Shown here: positions 46,218 to 55,892 of the stretch, one piece after another | Position numbering within the stretch: position 1 is the stretch's first letter | Layout of the letters: each line of letters opens with the position of its first letter | DNA from: JAWKOK01 sp963848115 | Lineage (GTDB): Bacteria > Chloroflexota > Anaerolineae > Caldilineales > Caldilineaceae | DNA length: 64,000 bases | NCBI GenBank assembly: GCA_963848115.1 | Contig: CAWKCP010000024.1 | Span: forward strand, 186,001 to 250,000 | Reading direction: 5' to 3' | The notes under the pieces: model-generated | Seen by the model: the letters and a program-made list of their open reading frames with translations, nothing else | Databases searched by the model: none | What the model was told of the DNA's origin: nothing | Translations under genes and position numbers: made by a program

Positions 46218-47063
46218 TCATCCCAGGCCGGCAAGAAAAGCATTTACAGCATCCATGTACCGATCAAACTGATCCCGACGAATGCTGTGACCAGCCCCGG
46301 CGATGTGGACGACTTGTAGCTGGGGTAGCAGCGTCTTGAGATCAGCTGCATCAGCGGCGGTGACCAGCGAGCCGAGCTCAGGATCCGCCGTGATCAGCAG
46401 TGCTGGACAGGTGATCCGTTCTATGACGCTTGGCCAGTCGGGTTCGGGTTCCTCTCTGCGGCTGAGCACGTTCAGGCTGAGCCGTAGCTTGGCATCCGCC
46501 CAGGGGCCCAACTCGGCGTCGGACCAACCTGAGTTGGTTCGTTCGGCATCGATCAACTCGTCGCGTGTCTTGGATTGAAGATCGACGATCCAGGCACGCA
46601 TCTGCGCCAGCCAGTCAGACTCCTGGCCAGGTTCGTCATCCGTGTTCTCGGCTGATTCGGCGTCGTCCGACGAGGTGGGCCAGCGGACCGGCGGGTCGGA
46701 AAGCAGGATTGCGCCCGGCACGTCGGGATAGAGACCGGCCAGCGCCAGGGCAGTGGCTGCGCCCATGGAGTGGCCCAAGATTGGCGGTTGCGTCAGCCCA
46801 AGACCCTGAATGACCGCAGCCAGATCGGCGGCCAGGAACGCGTCGCCATATCCCGACGCCGGCGCCTCCGATCGTCCGTGGCCGCGAGCATCGGGCATGA
46901 TAATGTCATAGGTGGCGGCCAGTTGTTCCGCCACCGGCGTCCAGCAGAGGCCGTCATCGGAAAAACCGTGGGCGAGCACGAAGGGCGGTCTGTCGCCGCC
47001 GGTGCGCGTGTAGTGCAGCCGAATCCCATTGGCGTCAATGGTTGCGGATTGCCAGCCTGGCAT
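46218..47063 (-). CDS. Alpha/beta hydrolase
   Basis: A 281-residue esterase-like protein. Oxyanion region FVLAHGFSDDGLCW, nucleophile elbow LGHSMGAATALALA, acid in ITADPELG and histidine in IAGAGHSIRRDQF. AGGAGAG precedes the ATG at 47063. It precedes the EEP and GNAT genes in the same direction (54 bp and 13 bp gaps), so all three may be one operon. Confidence 0.92.
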   Translation of the reverse strand: MPGWQSATIDANGIRLHYTRTGGDRPPFVLAHGFSDDGLCWTPVAEQLAATYDIIMPDARGHGRSEAPASGYGDAFLAADLAAVIQGLGLTQPPILGHSMGAATALALAGLYPDVPGAILLSDPPVRWPTSSDDAESAENTDDEPGQESDWLAQMRAWIVDLQSKTRDELIDAERTNSGWSDAELGPWADAKLRLSLNVLSRREEPEPDWPSVIERITCPALLITADPELGSLVTAADAADLKTLLPQLQVVHIAGAGHSIRRDQFDRYMDAVNAFLAGLG

Positions 47064-47274
47064 GATGATCTCTCCTGTACTGTGGTTGGTTGTTGGTTCT
47101 CTGTGAAGTAAGACGCTGCAATGCCGGGTAAGATGGGTGTCCGGCAGACCAGCAAACGAACGGGTCATTCGGGATTCTCCACCCACAAAGGCTCTGTTTT
47201 CGCTGCCTGGCAAGCGATACTTGGAATGACTTCCGGTTGAGGCAGATTTCTTCCAGCGTGCCTACCGGTTATAA

Positions 47275-48681
47275 TTGGTAGAATTACTCAAATTCAACCA
47301 TTTCTCGCAACAGAAACGAAATGTCGATTTGGCCACTCTTAGCCTGAACGATCATCCTCTGGTTTCTACCCTGCGCGGTCTACGCGGCAATGTGCGCGGT
47401 GTTGTCTTTACTGAACCGCTCTGGGGCATCCCCTACAACCTCTACGCACCCTACGTCTCGGTCTACATGGTGGCACTTGGCCTCAGCGACAGCCAGGTCG
47501 GTTTTATCGCCAGCCTGGGCATGGCCCTCCAGTTTCTGTGGACGCCATTCAGCGGGGCCATCACCGACAAATTTGGCCGCAAACGCACCACGCTCATCAC
47601 CGACATCATCGCCTGGAGCATTCCCTGCCTGATCTGGGCAGTGGCTCAGGATTTCCGCTATTTCCTGGTGGCCGCGGCTATCAACAGTCTCTGGCGCATC
47701 ACCCACAATTCGTGGGGCTGCCTGCTGGTCGAGGGTACCGATCCCAACCTGCTGGTCGAGGTCTATTCACTGATCTACATCTCCGGTCTAATGGCCGCTT
47801 TCTTCTCGCCGCTGACCGCGGTGCTCATCGACCAGTTTTCGCTGGTGCCGACCATGCGTTTCCTCTATTTCCTCGCCTTCGTCATGATGACTTCCAAGTT
47901 TCTGATCATGAATGCCATGGTCACAGAGACGAAGGAGGGTGAGGTGCGCATGGGGGAGACCCGCCACCAGTCGATCTTCGCCATCGTGGGCGAGTCGAGG
48001 TCGGTGTTGCGCAAGGTCCTGCGTACGCCACGTACCCTGGTCACCGGCGCCCTGATGGCCATCGTCAGTATCAGCACTGTGGTCACCACCACCTTCTGGC
48101 CGATTCTGGTGACCGAAAACCTGCAGGTGCCGGCCCAGTATCTCTCGCTCTACTACTTGGCCCGCTCAATCACCATGCTGCTCTTCTACTTCCTGGTCAT
48201 GCCCCGCTTACGCACCATGAGCGCCTACAAGCCAATGGTCTTCGGTTTTTCCGGGCTGATTCTGAGTTGGACGCTCTTGATCAACATGCCGCCCCAGAGC
48301 TATGGGCTGCTGCTGTTGGCCGTTATCTTGGAGGGATGCAGCATCCCGGCGACAAACACGTTGCTGGACAAGCTGATCGCCATCACGGTGGAGCCCAAGG
48401 AGCGGGCGCGCATCATGGCGATTCTCTACATGTTTGTGTTGCTTCTAACATCGCCTTTCGGCTGGATCGCCGGGCAACTGTCAGAGATCAATCGCAATCT
48501 ACCCTTCATGCTCAACATCTCGCTCTATCTGGCGGGCGCGGGCCTCGCCTTTGCCGCAGCCCGCCGGCGGCCGATTGTCATATCGTCTACCGCTGAGGCC
48601 ACCATCGTTGACGCAACGGCCGCTGAAGGCGATTTGCCGCAGGACAAACAAGTGGATGCTGGTCAGGCCAATGATTTCTAG
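47275..48681 (+). CDS. MFS transporter
   Basis: About 12 membrane helices and the loop-2 signature GAITDKFGRKRTTLITD between helices 2 and 3. The longest frame starts with TTG at 47275, but this overlaps a perfect TATAAT (47270-47275) that looks like the -10 box, so the true start is probably downstream, for example the GTG before RGVVFTEPLWGIP. The tail is polar. Its stop overlaps the convergent GNAT gene by 4 bp. Substrate unknown. Confidence 0.87.
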   Translation: MVELLKFNHFSQQKRNVDLATLSLNDHPLVSTLRGLRGNVRGVVFTEPLWGIPYNLYAPYVSVYMVALGLSDSQVGFIASLGMALQFLWTPFSGAITDKFGRKRTTLITDIIAWSIPCLIWAVAQDFRYFLVAAAINSLWRITHNSWGCLLVEGTDPNLLVEVYSLIYISGLMAAFFSPLTAVLIDQFSLVPTMRFLYFLAFVMMTSKFLIMNAMVTETKEGEVRMGETRHQSIFAIVGESRSVLRKVLRTPRTLVTGALMAIVSISTVVTTTFWPILVTENLQVPAQYLSLYYLARSITMLLFYFLVMPRLRTMSAYKPMVFGFSGLILSWTLLINMPPQSYGLLLLAVILEGCSIPATNTLLDKLIAITVEPKERARIMAILYMFVLLLTSPFGWIAGQLSEINRNLPFMLNISLYLAGAGLAFAAARRRPIVISSTAEATIVDATAAEGDLPQDKQVDAGQANDF

Positions 48682-49194
48682 AGCGACTCTGTGTCATAGA
48701 ACATAATGGTCACAACTTCACCACGGTAGTGGACGCTCTCCATGGTTTGCCAGCCCAGGCGGCGGTAGAAGCTCATCTGATCGTGGGTGATCAGATAGAG
48801 TCGCTCGATGCCCAGTGTCTTGGCTTCGTCCATAATCGCGCGAACGACACACGAGCCGACGCCACGCCCGCGATGGGCCGCGTCCACATAGACCGAGGCC
48901 ATCCACGGAGAAAGATCCGGGTGCGTTGAGAGGTCACTCTCAACGATACTCGCCATGCCGATCACTTGAACGCCGTTTACCTGAACGCCGTCCGCCCGAT
49001 GGCCATCCACGGCGACCAACGTCTCTGGAATCCTGCCTGGCGTCATTCGGCGTTTGAAGGACTCGACTCGGTCTGCCGAGGTTCTCTCAGGATTCAAATG
49101 TCCCCACTCGGCGGTCGCCCAGGCGGCCAAGGTCGGCACGGCATCAGGACAGTTCGCGCAGGTGCGCGATCGTGATGTCTGGCTGATCAGTCAT
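48678..49194 (-). CDS. GNAT N-acetyltransferase (frameshift near 49149)
   Basis: Starts MTDQPDITIAHLRELS; one extra T near 49149 leads to a stop, and skipping it gives DAVPTLAAWATAEWGHLNPE in the long frame. The acetyl-CoA motif is VYVDAAHRGRGVGSCVVRAI, followed by ERLYLITHDQMSFYRRLGW. A GTG within the long frame could also start a shorter product. Confidence 0.85.
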
Positions 49195-49471
49195 TCGCCC
49201 CCCTCTTCATCATTCTGAACGGTACAAGTATGGCAAGTGCCTGCCAACTGTATCCTTCGATTCTCGCTGATTCCTATCTTTTGTCAAGGCGCTATTTTGA
49301 TGTTTAGAAGAATCGCATAGTTTTTTCATCGTTTTTATTTCGAGACGATAAACGGTATGCTATTTACACTGAATCATCTGAGGAAAACGAAATCGCCTGC
49401 AACGTCTGCAGCGCCTTCGTTGCACTTCCGGCCCTTCAAATCAGACTGGCAGAGTCGCCAGAAGGAGCATC

Positions 49472-50620
49472 ATGAGCACCAAAGAGTGGAAAGTACTCAA
49501 CCCGTCCGGATCCAAACGTGTGATCGTGACCAAACAACTGCCCGGCGCGCTCTGGCTGGAACGACTGGCCGGGGCCGACTGCCGGGTCGAGGTCTGCCAA
49601 TCGCCCGACATCCTTAGTGTGGACGAGATCGTAGATGCTATCGGTGACCGCTGCGACGGGGCCATCGGCCAGTTGACCGAGGACTGGAGCGAGAGACTCT
49701 TCGCCGCGTTGGAAGCGGCCGGCGGCAAGGCCTACAGCAACTATGCCGTCGGGTACAACAATGTCGATGTCGACGTGGCGACGGCCCACAACATCCCCGT
49801 CGGCAACACACCCGGTGTGCTGACCGAAACCACGGCCGAGATGACGGTGGCGTTGACCTTTGCCGCGGCACGACGTGTGGCCGAGGCTGATGTGTTCATG
49901 CGCAGCGGCCAATACCACGGTTGGCTGCCGACACTTTTTCTCGGCATGCTGCTCAAGGGCAAGACCGTAGGCGTCATCGGTGCCGGTCGCATCGGCGCAG
50001 CCTACGCGCGCATGATGGTCGAGGGCATGAAGATGAATGTCGTCTACTACGACCTCTACCAGAACAAAGGCTTGGAAGCCTACATCGACGCCTACGGCAA
50101 GTTCCTGGTCTCCCAGGGCGAAGAGCCGGTCACCTGCACCCGGCTCGACAGCGCTGAAGCCGTGCTGGCCACATCTGATGTCGTCAGCCTGCACCCTGTT
50201 CTGGACGAGACAACCCATCACCTCATCAACGCCGAGCGCCTGGCCCTGATGAAGGAGAACGCCATCCTGGTCAACGCCAGCCGCGGCCCTGTCATCGACG
50301 AGGCCGCGTTGGTGAGCCACTGCCAGGCAAACCCCGACTTCCGCGTCGGCCTGGACGTCTTCGAGGATGAGCCTGCCATGAAACCCGGCCTGGCCGATCT
50401 GCCCAATGTGGTGATCGTGCCCCACATCGCCTCGGCTACCAGTTGGACGCGTGAAGGCATGGCCACGCTGGCCGCCACCAATGTCGCTGCCATCCTCAGC
50501 GGCTACGGCGTATGGACAGACCCCAACGACATCCTGCCTTTCCTGACTGACAATCCGCCCAAGGCCGCACCGAGCATCGTCAATGCCGCGGATGTTGGCG
50601 TTGAAACATACGAAGGATAG
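49472..50620 (+). CDS. D-2-hydroxyacid dehydrogenase, hydroxypyruvate reductase (HPR) type
   Basis: A 382-residue NAD(P)-dependent dehydrogenase. Coenzyme motif VGVIGAGRIGAAYARMM; catalytic Arg in LVNASRGPVIDEAAL, Glu in VGLDVFEDEPAM, His in VVPHIASATSWTRE. Length and the YNNVDVDVATAHNIPVGNTP block match plant/cyanobacterial HPR1-like enzymes that reduce hydroxypyruvate and glyoxylate. AGAAGGAGCATC precedes the ATG. First gene of a three-gene set on the same strand. Confidence 0.92.
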   Translation: MSTKEWKVLNPSGSKRVIVTKQLPGALWLERLAGADCRVEVCQSPDILSVDEIVDAIGDRCDGAIGQLTEDWSERLFAALEAAGGKAYSNYAVGYNNVDVDVATAHNIPVGNTPGVLTETTAEMTVALTFAAARRVAEADVFMRSGQYHGWLPTLFLGMLLKGKTVGVIGAGRIGAAYARMMVEGMKMNVVYYDLYQNKGLEAYIDAYGKFLVSQGEEPVTCTRLDSAEAVLATSDVVSLHPVLDETTHHLINAERLALMKENAILVNASRGPVIDEAALVSHCQANPDFRVGLDVFEDEPAMKPGLADLPNVVIVPHIASATSWTREGMATLAATNVAAILSGYGVWTDPNDILPFLTDNPPKAAPSIVNAADVGVETYEG

Positions 50621-50707
50621 AACGCGAATTCGACGGATCTGGCGGATCAACGCGGATTCTTGATCCGGATTTTTATCCGCCAAATCCGCGTTCTCCGCGT
50701 TCTATCA
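50621..50707. repeat. GGCGGATCAACGCGGATT-type hairpin repeat
   Basis: GAACGCG at 50630 and CGCGTTC at the end form outer arms; inside GGCGGATCAACGCGGATT pairs with AATCCGCG and ATCCGCC. It lies between two genes of a probable operon. Confidence 0.6.
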
Positions 50708-50735
50708 CCGTTTCTTGATCTGAAAGGAACCAACC

Positions 50736-52058
50736 GTGTCCAAACCGGACGACAATGACCGCCTGGCCCAGGCTGAGGGCGCAGTCAATACCTACTCTCG
50801 GCCATCGGAACTGAGGATCACTGACATGCGCCTGGCGGTGGTCCATGCCAACTACGATTACCCCATTTTGCGCATCGACACCAACCAGGGCGTCTATGGC
50901 ATCGGTGAAGTGCGCGACGCCGGCCATAAGGAGAATGCACTTCAGTTCAAGAGCATGTTGTTGGGCCAGAATCCCTGCAACATCGACATGATCTTCCGCA
51001 ACATCAAGCAATTCGGCAACTGGGGACGTGAGGGCGGCGGCGTCTCCGGCATCGAGATCGCGCTCTGGGATCTCATCGGCAAGGTCTATGGCGTGCCCTG
51101 CTACCAGTTCCTGGGCGGCAAATACCGCGACAAAGTACGTCTCTATGCCGACACGCCCGCGCCTGAGGAAGCCACGCCCGAGGGCTACGCCAAACGTGTG
51201 GCCGAACGCAAGGCACTGGGCCTCACGTTTATCAAATTCGACATCCGTCCAGACCTCTTTGGCGATGTTGAGGGCGGTCTTGTGGGGCAAGAGAGCAAGT
51301 ACGAATACGGCTATGGCAAGCGTTGGAATGCGCCGGGTACGCGTCCCGGCACCGGCGTGACTGCACGCGGCATCGAGCGTGCCGTCGAGGTCGTGGCTGC
51401 GGTGCGCGAAGCCGCCGGCTGGGACGTCGCGCTCTGCACCGATCACTTTGGCCACGGCTACATGACGGCCAATGAGGTGATCCGGCTGGCCAATGCGGTC
51501 GAGCCGTACGAACTGGCCTGGCTGGAGGATGTCATGCCCTGGTGGGACATTGACGGCCACAAGCAGGTGAGGGATGCCATCAATGTGCCGACGGCCGCCG
51601 GCGAGGAACTCTATCTCTGGGACGGCTTCCGTGAGATGATCGAGAAGCGTGCCGTGGACATCATCCACCCGGACTTGCTGACGTCAGGCGGCATGCTGGA
51701 GACCAAGAAGATCTCTGACTACGCGGAACGCTACGGGCTGCCCACCGCGCTGCACTTTGCCGGTTCGCCCATTGCCTTCATGGCCAATGTGCACCTGGCC
51801 GCAGCCATCCCCAGCTTCGTCGCGCTGGAGCACCACGGCCTGGACCTGCCCTTCTGGGCGGATCTGGTCACCGGTCTCCCGGAACACTACATGGAAGGCG
51901 GATACGTCGCCATACCTGACTCGCCCGGCCTAGGCGTCGATCTGGATTACGACGGCATCGAAGCCAACCTACGCTTCCCCGGCCTCTTCGAGCCGACCGA
52001 CGATTGGAACAATCCGAAGCTTGGATTTTGGCAGCCGGATCGGCGCTGGGATAAGTAA
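50736..52058 (+). CDS. Mandelate racemase/muconate lactonizing enzyme family (sugar-acid dehydratase-like)
   Basis: A 440-residue enolase-superfamily protein with complete capping domain (LRITDMRLAVVHANYDYPIL) and barrel. Metal ligands probably lie in ALCTDHFGHGYM, LAWLEDVMPWWD and PTAAGEELYLWD; the catalytic His in TALHFAGSPIAF. The family KxK site reads FIKFDIRPD. It starts with GTG after GAAAGGAACC. Neighbours suggest sugar-acid or related breakdown; the substrate cannot be named. Confidence 0.9.
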   Translation: MSKPDDNDRLAQAEGAVNTYSRPSELRITDMRLAVVHANYDYPILRIDTNQGVYGIGEVRDAGHKENALQFKSMLLGQNPCNIDMIFRNIKQFGNWGREGGGVSGIEIALWDLIGKVYGVPCYQFLGGKYRDKVRLYADTPAPEEATPEGYAKRVAERKALGLTFIKFDIRPDLFGDVEGGLVGQESKYEYGYGKRWNAPGTRPGTGVTARGIERAVEVVAAVREAAGWDVALCTDHFGHGYMTANEVIRLANAVEPYELAWLEDVMPWWDIDGHKQVRDAINVPTAAGEELYLWDGFREMIEKRAVDIIHPDLLTSGGMLETKKISDYAERYGLPTALHFAGSPIAFMANVHLAAAIPSFVALEHHGLDLPFWADLVTGLPEHYMEGGYVAIPDSPGLGVDLDYDGIEANLRFPGLFEPTDDWNNPKLGFWQPDRRWDK

Positions 52059-52072
52059 GGGGTACCGCGTAA

Positions 52073-52204
52073 TGCGTACTGCGTAATATTTGGTAGAGAA
52101 AGTTGTGAATGCATTGGGAGGATATTCGGTTTGCGTTCGGTTTCATGTCCAAATGATGTCAATATCGAAACCGGAATCTTCCCGGAAACTTTACGCAGTA
52201 CGCA
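52073..52204. repeat. Element with 14-bp perfect inverted ends TGCGTACTGCGTAA
   Basis: TGCGTACTGCGTAA at 52073-52086 and TTACGCAGTACGCA at 52191-52204 frame 104 bp without a gene. A related single end CTTACGCAGTATGTAGCACGC lies at 3833. It separates the enolase-superfamily gene from the DHDPS-family gene. Confidence 0.75.
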
Positions 52205-52241
52205 CTCTAACCATATCTGGAACCCAAAAGGAGCACCCACC

Positions 52242-53150
52242 ATGCCCCGTTTCAACCACCTAAAAGGCGTCTTCGGTCTGCTGCCGACCCCTTACTCACC
52301 CGACTACGAGATCCTGACATCCGACCTTCGGGCCGCCGCAGATTTCTGCTGTCGCAGCGGCCAGCACGGCATTGTCTGGCCGGTGATGGTCGGTGAGTTC
52401 TATTTCTTGGGCGAAGAAGAACGCATCCGCAACTTGGATGCTGTGCTCGAAGAGGTCAACGGTCGCCTGCCGGTGGTCTTCGGCTGTTCGGGCATCTCGG
52501 TGCCCCAGGTGATGCTCTTCGCACGCGCCGCGCAGCAAGCGGGGGTCGATGCCATCGTTGCCATGCCCCCGGCGCAGACCGATGCCGCTGTGGCCATGGA
52601 AATGTTCAGACGATTGCCCGAAGCATATGACGGTCCGATCATTCTGCAGAACGCGGGCATGTACGCCTCGCTCACGCCTGAGCAATTGGCCACGCTCGTT
52701 GACGAAGTGCCTCAGATCGAGTACATCAAAGAGGAGCGTCCACCCGGTCCCAAGCATATTGCCGAGGTGCACGCATTGCTGGGTGACCGTGTCAAGACCA
52801 TCTTTGGCGGTTTCGGCGGCAAGTTCTTGCCCGAGGAAGTCAGTCGGGGGGCAAACGGCTGCATGCCCGCCTGCGAGATCGCCGATCTGCTGGCCAAGGT
52901 GATGGAGCGCTGGTGGGCCGGCGATGAAGAGGGCGCTCGTGACCTCCATCGTCGCATGCTGCCGCTGATCATCCGCGAGACCCACCCCTTCATGCGCTAC
53001 ATGCTCAAACGGCGCGGCGTCTTCACGTCGACGGTGGAGCGCTCCCCTGCAGGGGCAAACGGTTTGGACGACGGCGACAAGCGCGAAATTACGAAACTGC
53101 TTGAAGCTGTTACCGGGGACATCGAGAGTTATCCGTTCGGCCCAGAATAG
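52242..53150 (+). CDS. Dihydrodipicolinate synthase / N-acetylneuraminate lyase family aldolase
   Basis: A 302-residue class I aldolase-type barrel. The Schiff-base lysine is Lys163 in IEYIKEERPPGP. The GTTGE motif of DapA is replaced by MVGEFYF, and the usual YNxP tyrosine position reads LQNAGMY, so it is not DapA itself; a keto-deoxy sugar acid lyase or dehydratase is more likely. AAAAGGAGC precedes the ATG at 52242. Confidence 0.88.
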   Translation: MPRFNHLKGVFGLLPTPYSPDYEILTSDLRAAADFCCRSGQHGIVWPVMVGEFYFLGEEERIRNLDAVLEEVNGRLPVVFGCSGISVPQVMLFARAAQQAGVDAIVAMPPAQTDAAVAMEMFRRLPEAYDGPIILQNAGMYASLTPEQLATLVDEVPQIEYIKEERPPGPKHIAEVHALLGDRVKTIFGGFGGKFLPEEVSRGANGCMPACEIADLLAKVMERWWAGDEEGARDLHRRMLPLIIRETHPFMRYMLKRRGVFTSTVERSPAGANGLDDGDKREITKLLEAVTGDIESYPFGPE

Positions 53151-53386
53151 GGATCTCATGATTCAAAGACGCCATTGATCGATGCAGCGCTTGCCGCCAG
53201 TATGCTCTATGGTGATTGGTGGACCAGTGACTGGCGATAGCGAGCACAAGCAATGTGCTTTGACACGCGCCTCTGCCTCTGTTTCAATATGAGTTGGGAC
53301 TGCTGAAAACAGTTGCACACGTCGGGGCGTGCCCTTGTGGCCGCCCACCTCCAACAGCCAATCTCAACGATAGCCGGGACACCGCA

Positions 53387-54718
53387 ATGCAGAAAGCCCA
53401 AGGTTCAATGCGCCGTTGGCACGGGTCAAAAGCGCTGATCTTCGACGCCATTGAAGAGACGACCAATCTGGTCGAACGAATGCACGTGTCCGCAGCCAAT
53501 CGGTCGGTCAAGCCCATGAAAGAGACAGGCATCCTGGCGACGCCGGCCGGCAAGGTTCACGCAATCCATTCCGCCACGGCAGGAGCCGTCTATGCTGCTG
53601 TGCGGCGCACAAGCCGGGGCGTAGAGTCCATATTGGACGCCGGCGCCCAATCATTCACAAGCTTTGACACCCTCGTCGAGAATCTCGGCGGGCAGATCCA
53701 CCAGTCCACGCCGCAACGCTCAGACGCAGCGGGTAGCTCAAGCTGGTACCTCGACCACGTCGAAGCCCACATCAACGGCTTCTACGGCGACTATCTGGCT
53801 CATCGGCAGAATTCTCTTGATCTCGGCATGTCACTGCGGGTGGATGGTATCGCTCTTCCCATGCAGCAGCCTGTGATCGAGCGTGCCATACCGGACGCAA
53901 GCAACCGTATCTGTGTCTTCGTCCATGGCCTCTGCTGCACCGAATGGGCATGGAGCATTGCCGCCGAGGAATTCTACAACGATCCTGGCACGACGATGGG
54001 CAGTCTCTTGCAGGATGAGGGCGACTATACGCCGCTCTACGTCCGCTACAACAGCGGTCGACACATCTCTGAAAATGGGCGTGCGTTGTCAACGCTGTTG
54101 GCGGATCTGATGGCGGTCTATCCCTGTGAGGTGGATGAGATCGTTCTGATTGGCCATAGCATGGGCGGACTTGTCGCCCGCAGTGCGGCCTACTATGGGC
54201 GGAAAGAGAATGAGGCGTGGTCGACGAAGTTGAAGACCGTCTGCTGCATCGGCGCACCGACGCTGGGCGCTCCGCTGGAGCAAGCGGTCGGGCTGGTCGG
54301 TGGACTGCTCTCGACCATCGACCTGGTGGGCACACAGGTCCCTGCCCAACTTCTCAATGCGCGCAGTGCAGGCATCAAAGATCTGCGCCACGGTTATACG
54401 GTCGACGAAGAATGGATCGACAAGAACCAGAACGCACCACTGAGCAACCATCGACTTACCATCCCATTGGTCGATGGCGTCGGTTACTATTTTGTCGCTT
54501 CTACGGTGACCGAAAATCCGGGTCACCCCGTCAGTTTGCTGCTCGGGGATCTCATGGTCCGGTTGCCCAGTGCGACGGGTCAATCTGCTCGATCCGAACG
54601 CAGCGTCGAGTTTCATGCAGGTGGGGCACTCAACGGCATTAGCCACTTTCATCTGGCCGATCATCCGGCGGCCTATGCCGTGATCCGGGAGCTATTGATT
54701 GAGGAGTCTCATCATTGA
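53387..54718 (+). CDS. Alpha/beta hydrolase (lipase/PGAP1-like)
   Basis: A 443-residue protein. The first ~190 residues are helical and unassigned. The hydrolase part has FVHGLCCTEWAWS (oxyanion), IVLIGHSMGGLVARSAAYY (nucleophile Ser) and CIGAPTLGAPLEQ, as in triacylglycerol lipase/PGAP1-type enzymes; the catalytic His may lie in ISHFHLADHPAAYAVI. The ATG at 53387 is preferred because upstream codons overlap a GGGGCGTGCCCTTG repeat that recurs at 55770. Confidence 0.83.
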   Translation: MQKAQGSMRRWHGSKALIFDAIEETTNLVERMHVSAANRSVKPMKETGILATPAGKVHAIHSATAGAVYAAVRRTSRGVESILDAGAQSFTSFDTLVENLGGQIHQSTPQRSDAAGSSSWYLDHVEAHINGFYGDYLAHRQNSLDLGMSLRVDGIALPMQQPVIERAIPDASNRICVFVHGLCCTEWAWSIAAEEFYNDPGTTMGSLLQDEGDYTPLYVRYNSGRHISENGRALSTLLADLMAVYPCEVDEIVLIGHSMGGLVARSAAYYGRKENEAWSTKLKTVCCIGAPTLGAPLEQAVGLVGGLLSTIDLVGTQVPAQLLNARSAGIKDLRHGYTVDEEWIDKNQNAPLSNHRLTIPLVDGVGYYFVASTVTENPGHPVSLLLGDLMVRLPSATGQSARSERSVEFHAGGALNGISHFHLADHPAAYAVIRELLIEESHH

Positions 54719-54822
54719 AGCCAGACGTGAGAATCAGCTCGTTATCTGTGTGAATCTGTGGCGAAGAAGGCATTGAAAATTCCTTCATTGATGGATGTCC
54801 AAGTGAAACGAGAGACAATCAA

Positions 54823-55208
54823 ATGGCATCACTAGATCTTGTCGGCATCATCGTGCGTGACATGGGCGAATCCCTGAAGTTTTACAGATTGCTTGGCCTG
54901 GAAATTCCTGCCGATGCGGACGCTGAGGCTCATGTCGAGATTCAAGACGCCCAGCGGTTTCCGTCTTGCCTGGGATACGTTGGAGTTGATGCGGAGCATT
55001 CATCCTGACTGGAAGAACCAACCGGCCATCGTATGGGGCTGGCCTTTCTGTGCGACAGCCCGACAGATGTGGATAGACCTATGCACGGGTCATCGATGCC
55101 GGATATGGAAGCAGCAAGGAGCCATGGGATGCCTTCTGGGGCCAGCGCTACGCTGTCGTTGTCGACCCGGACGGCAACTTGATCGATCTGTTTGCCGGGC
55201 TTGAGTGA
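54823..55208 (+). CDS. VOC-family (glyoxalase-like) protein, multiply frameshifted
   Basis: Begins MASLDLVGIIVRDMGESLKF and YRLLGLEIPADADAEAHVEI. After at least two frameshifts the plus strand gives TPSGFRLAWDTLELMRSIHP, then LAFLCDSPTDVDRT and ends AVVVDPDGNLIDLFAGLE with a stop at 55208. The order matches a single-domain glyoxalase/dioxygenase fold of about 125 residues. Sequence error or decay cannot be separated. Confidence 0.75.
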
Positions 55209-55230
55209 GCAGTAAGTAAAGGAAAGGACA

Positions 55231-55711
55231 ATGGCAGATCTGACCACGGATCAAGTGTGGGCGGAGATTGAGAAGAACCTATTCGCCGTCCTGGGCATGG
55301 TGACGGCGAAGAACGAGGCACGCACCGTCGGCATCGTCTATATCGTACACGAACGCAAGCTCTACATCGCCACGCTCAAGAACGCTTGGAAGACTCGGCA
55401 CGTTGCGCAAAATGGTCATGTCTCGCTGACAGTGACGATTCCCAAGCGCATCCCGCTGATGCCCTGGATCAAGATTCCGGCTGCCACCATCACCTTTGCC
55501 GGCGAGGCGACAGTGCGCTCGCCGGACGAACTGGACAAGCAGGTCCTGGCGCCGCTCTATCGTGGTCTTGAAGGCGACAGCGCCTATCATGGAGAATTCA
55601 GCCATCATCGAGGTGGAACCGGTGGGCGATTTCGTCACATACGGCGTCGGCGTCTCATTGATGCAAATGCGCGACACCGAATTGGCTCGGGGACGTGTGA
55701 GTACACAATGA
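55231..55711 (+). CDS. Pyridoxamine 5'-phosphate oxidase-fold protein (frameshift near 55584)
   Basis: Flavin-binding split-barrel protein: FAVLGMVTAKNEARTVGIVY, ERKLYIATLKNAWKTRHVAQ, NGHVSLTVTIPKR. One extra T near 55584 shifts the frame after GLEGDSA; skipping it gives IMENSAIIEVEPVGDFVTYG and a stop at 55711. About 159 residues. It follows the VOC gene by 22 bp. Confidence 0.82.
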
Positions 55712-55892
55712 GGTGTATGAGCACACGTCAGTAGACCCAATGTGTGTTCAGGACAGGTTGAATATGTTGGGGCGTGCCCTTGCGGCCGCCTGCTTCATGG
55801 CCGTTTTGTAGCCGCCCGCCACCAACAGGATACCCATTTTGTTTGCGTGGCAAGCCTACGGTCCACGCAGCCCAATCAGAAGAGGAACCTTC

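Noticed and set aside
47270..47277. TTG at 47275 as start of the MFS gene
   Set aside because: It overlaps a perfect TATAAT and has no ribosome site; kept only as the outer limit of the frame.
49436..51668. Long minus-strand frames opposite the HPR and enolase-superfamily genes
   Set aside because: No family similarity; both plus-strand genes are complete with ribosome sites.
53325..55790. GGGGCGTGCCCTTG(T/C)GGCCGCC repeat at 53325 and 55768 as N-terminal coding sequence
   Set aside because: It precedes plausible start codons, lies in different frames and looks like an intergenic repeat rather than protein.
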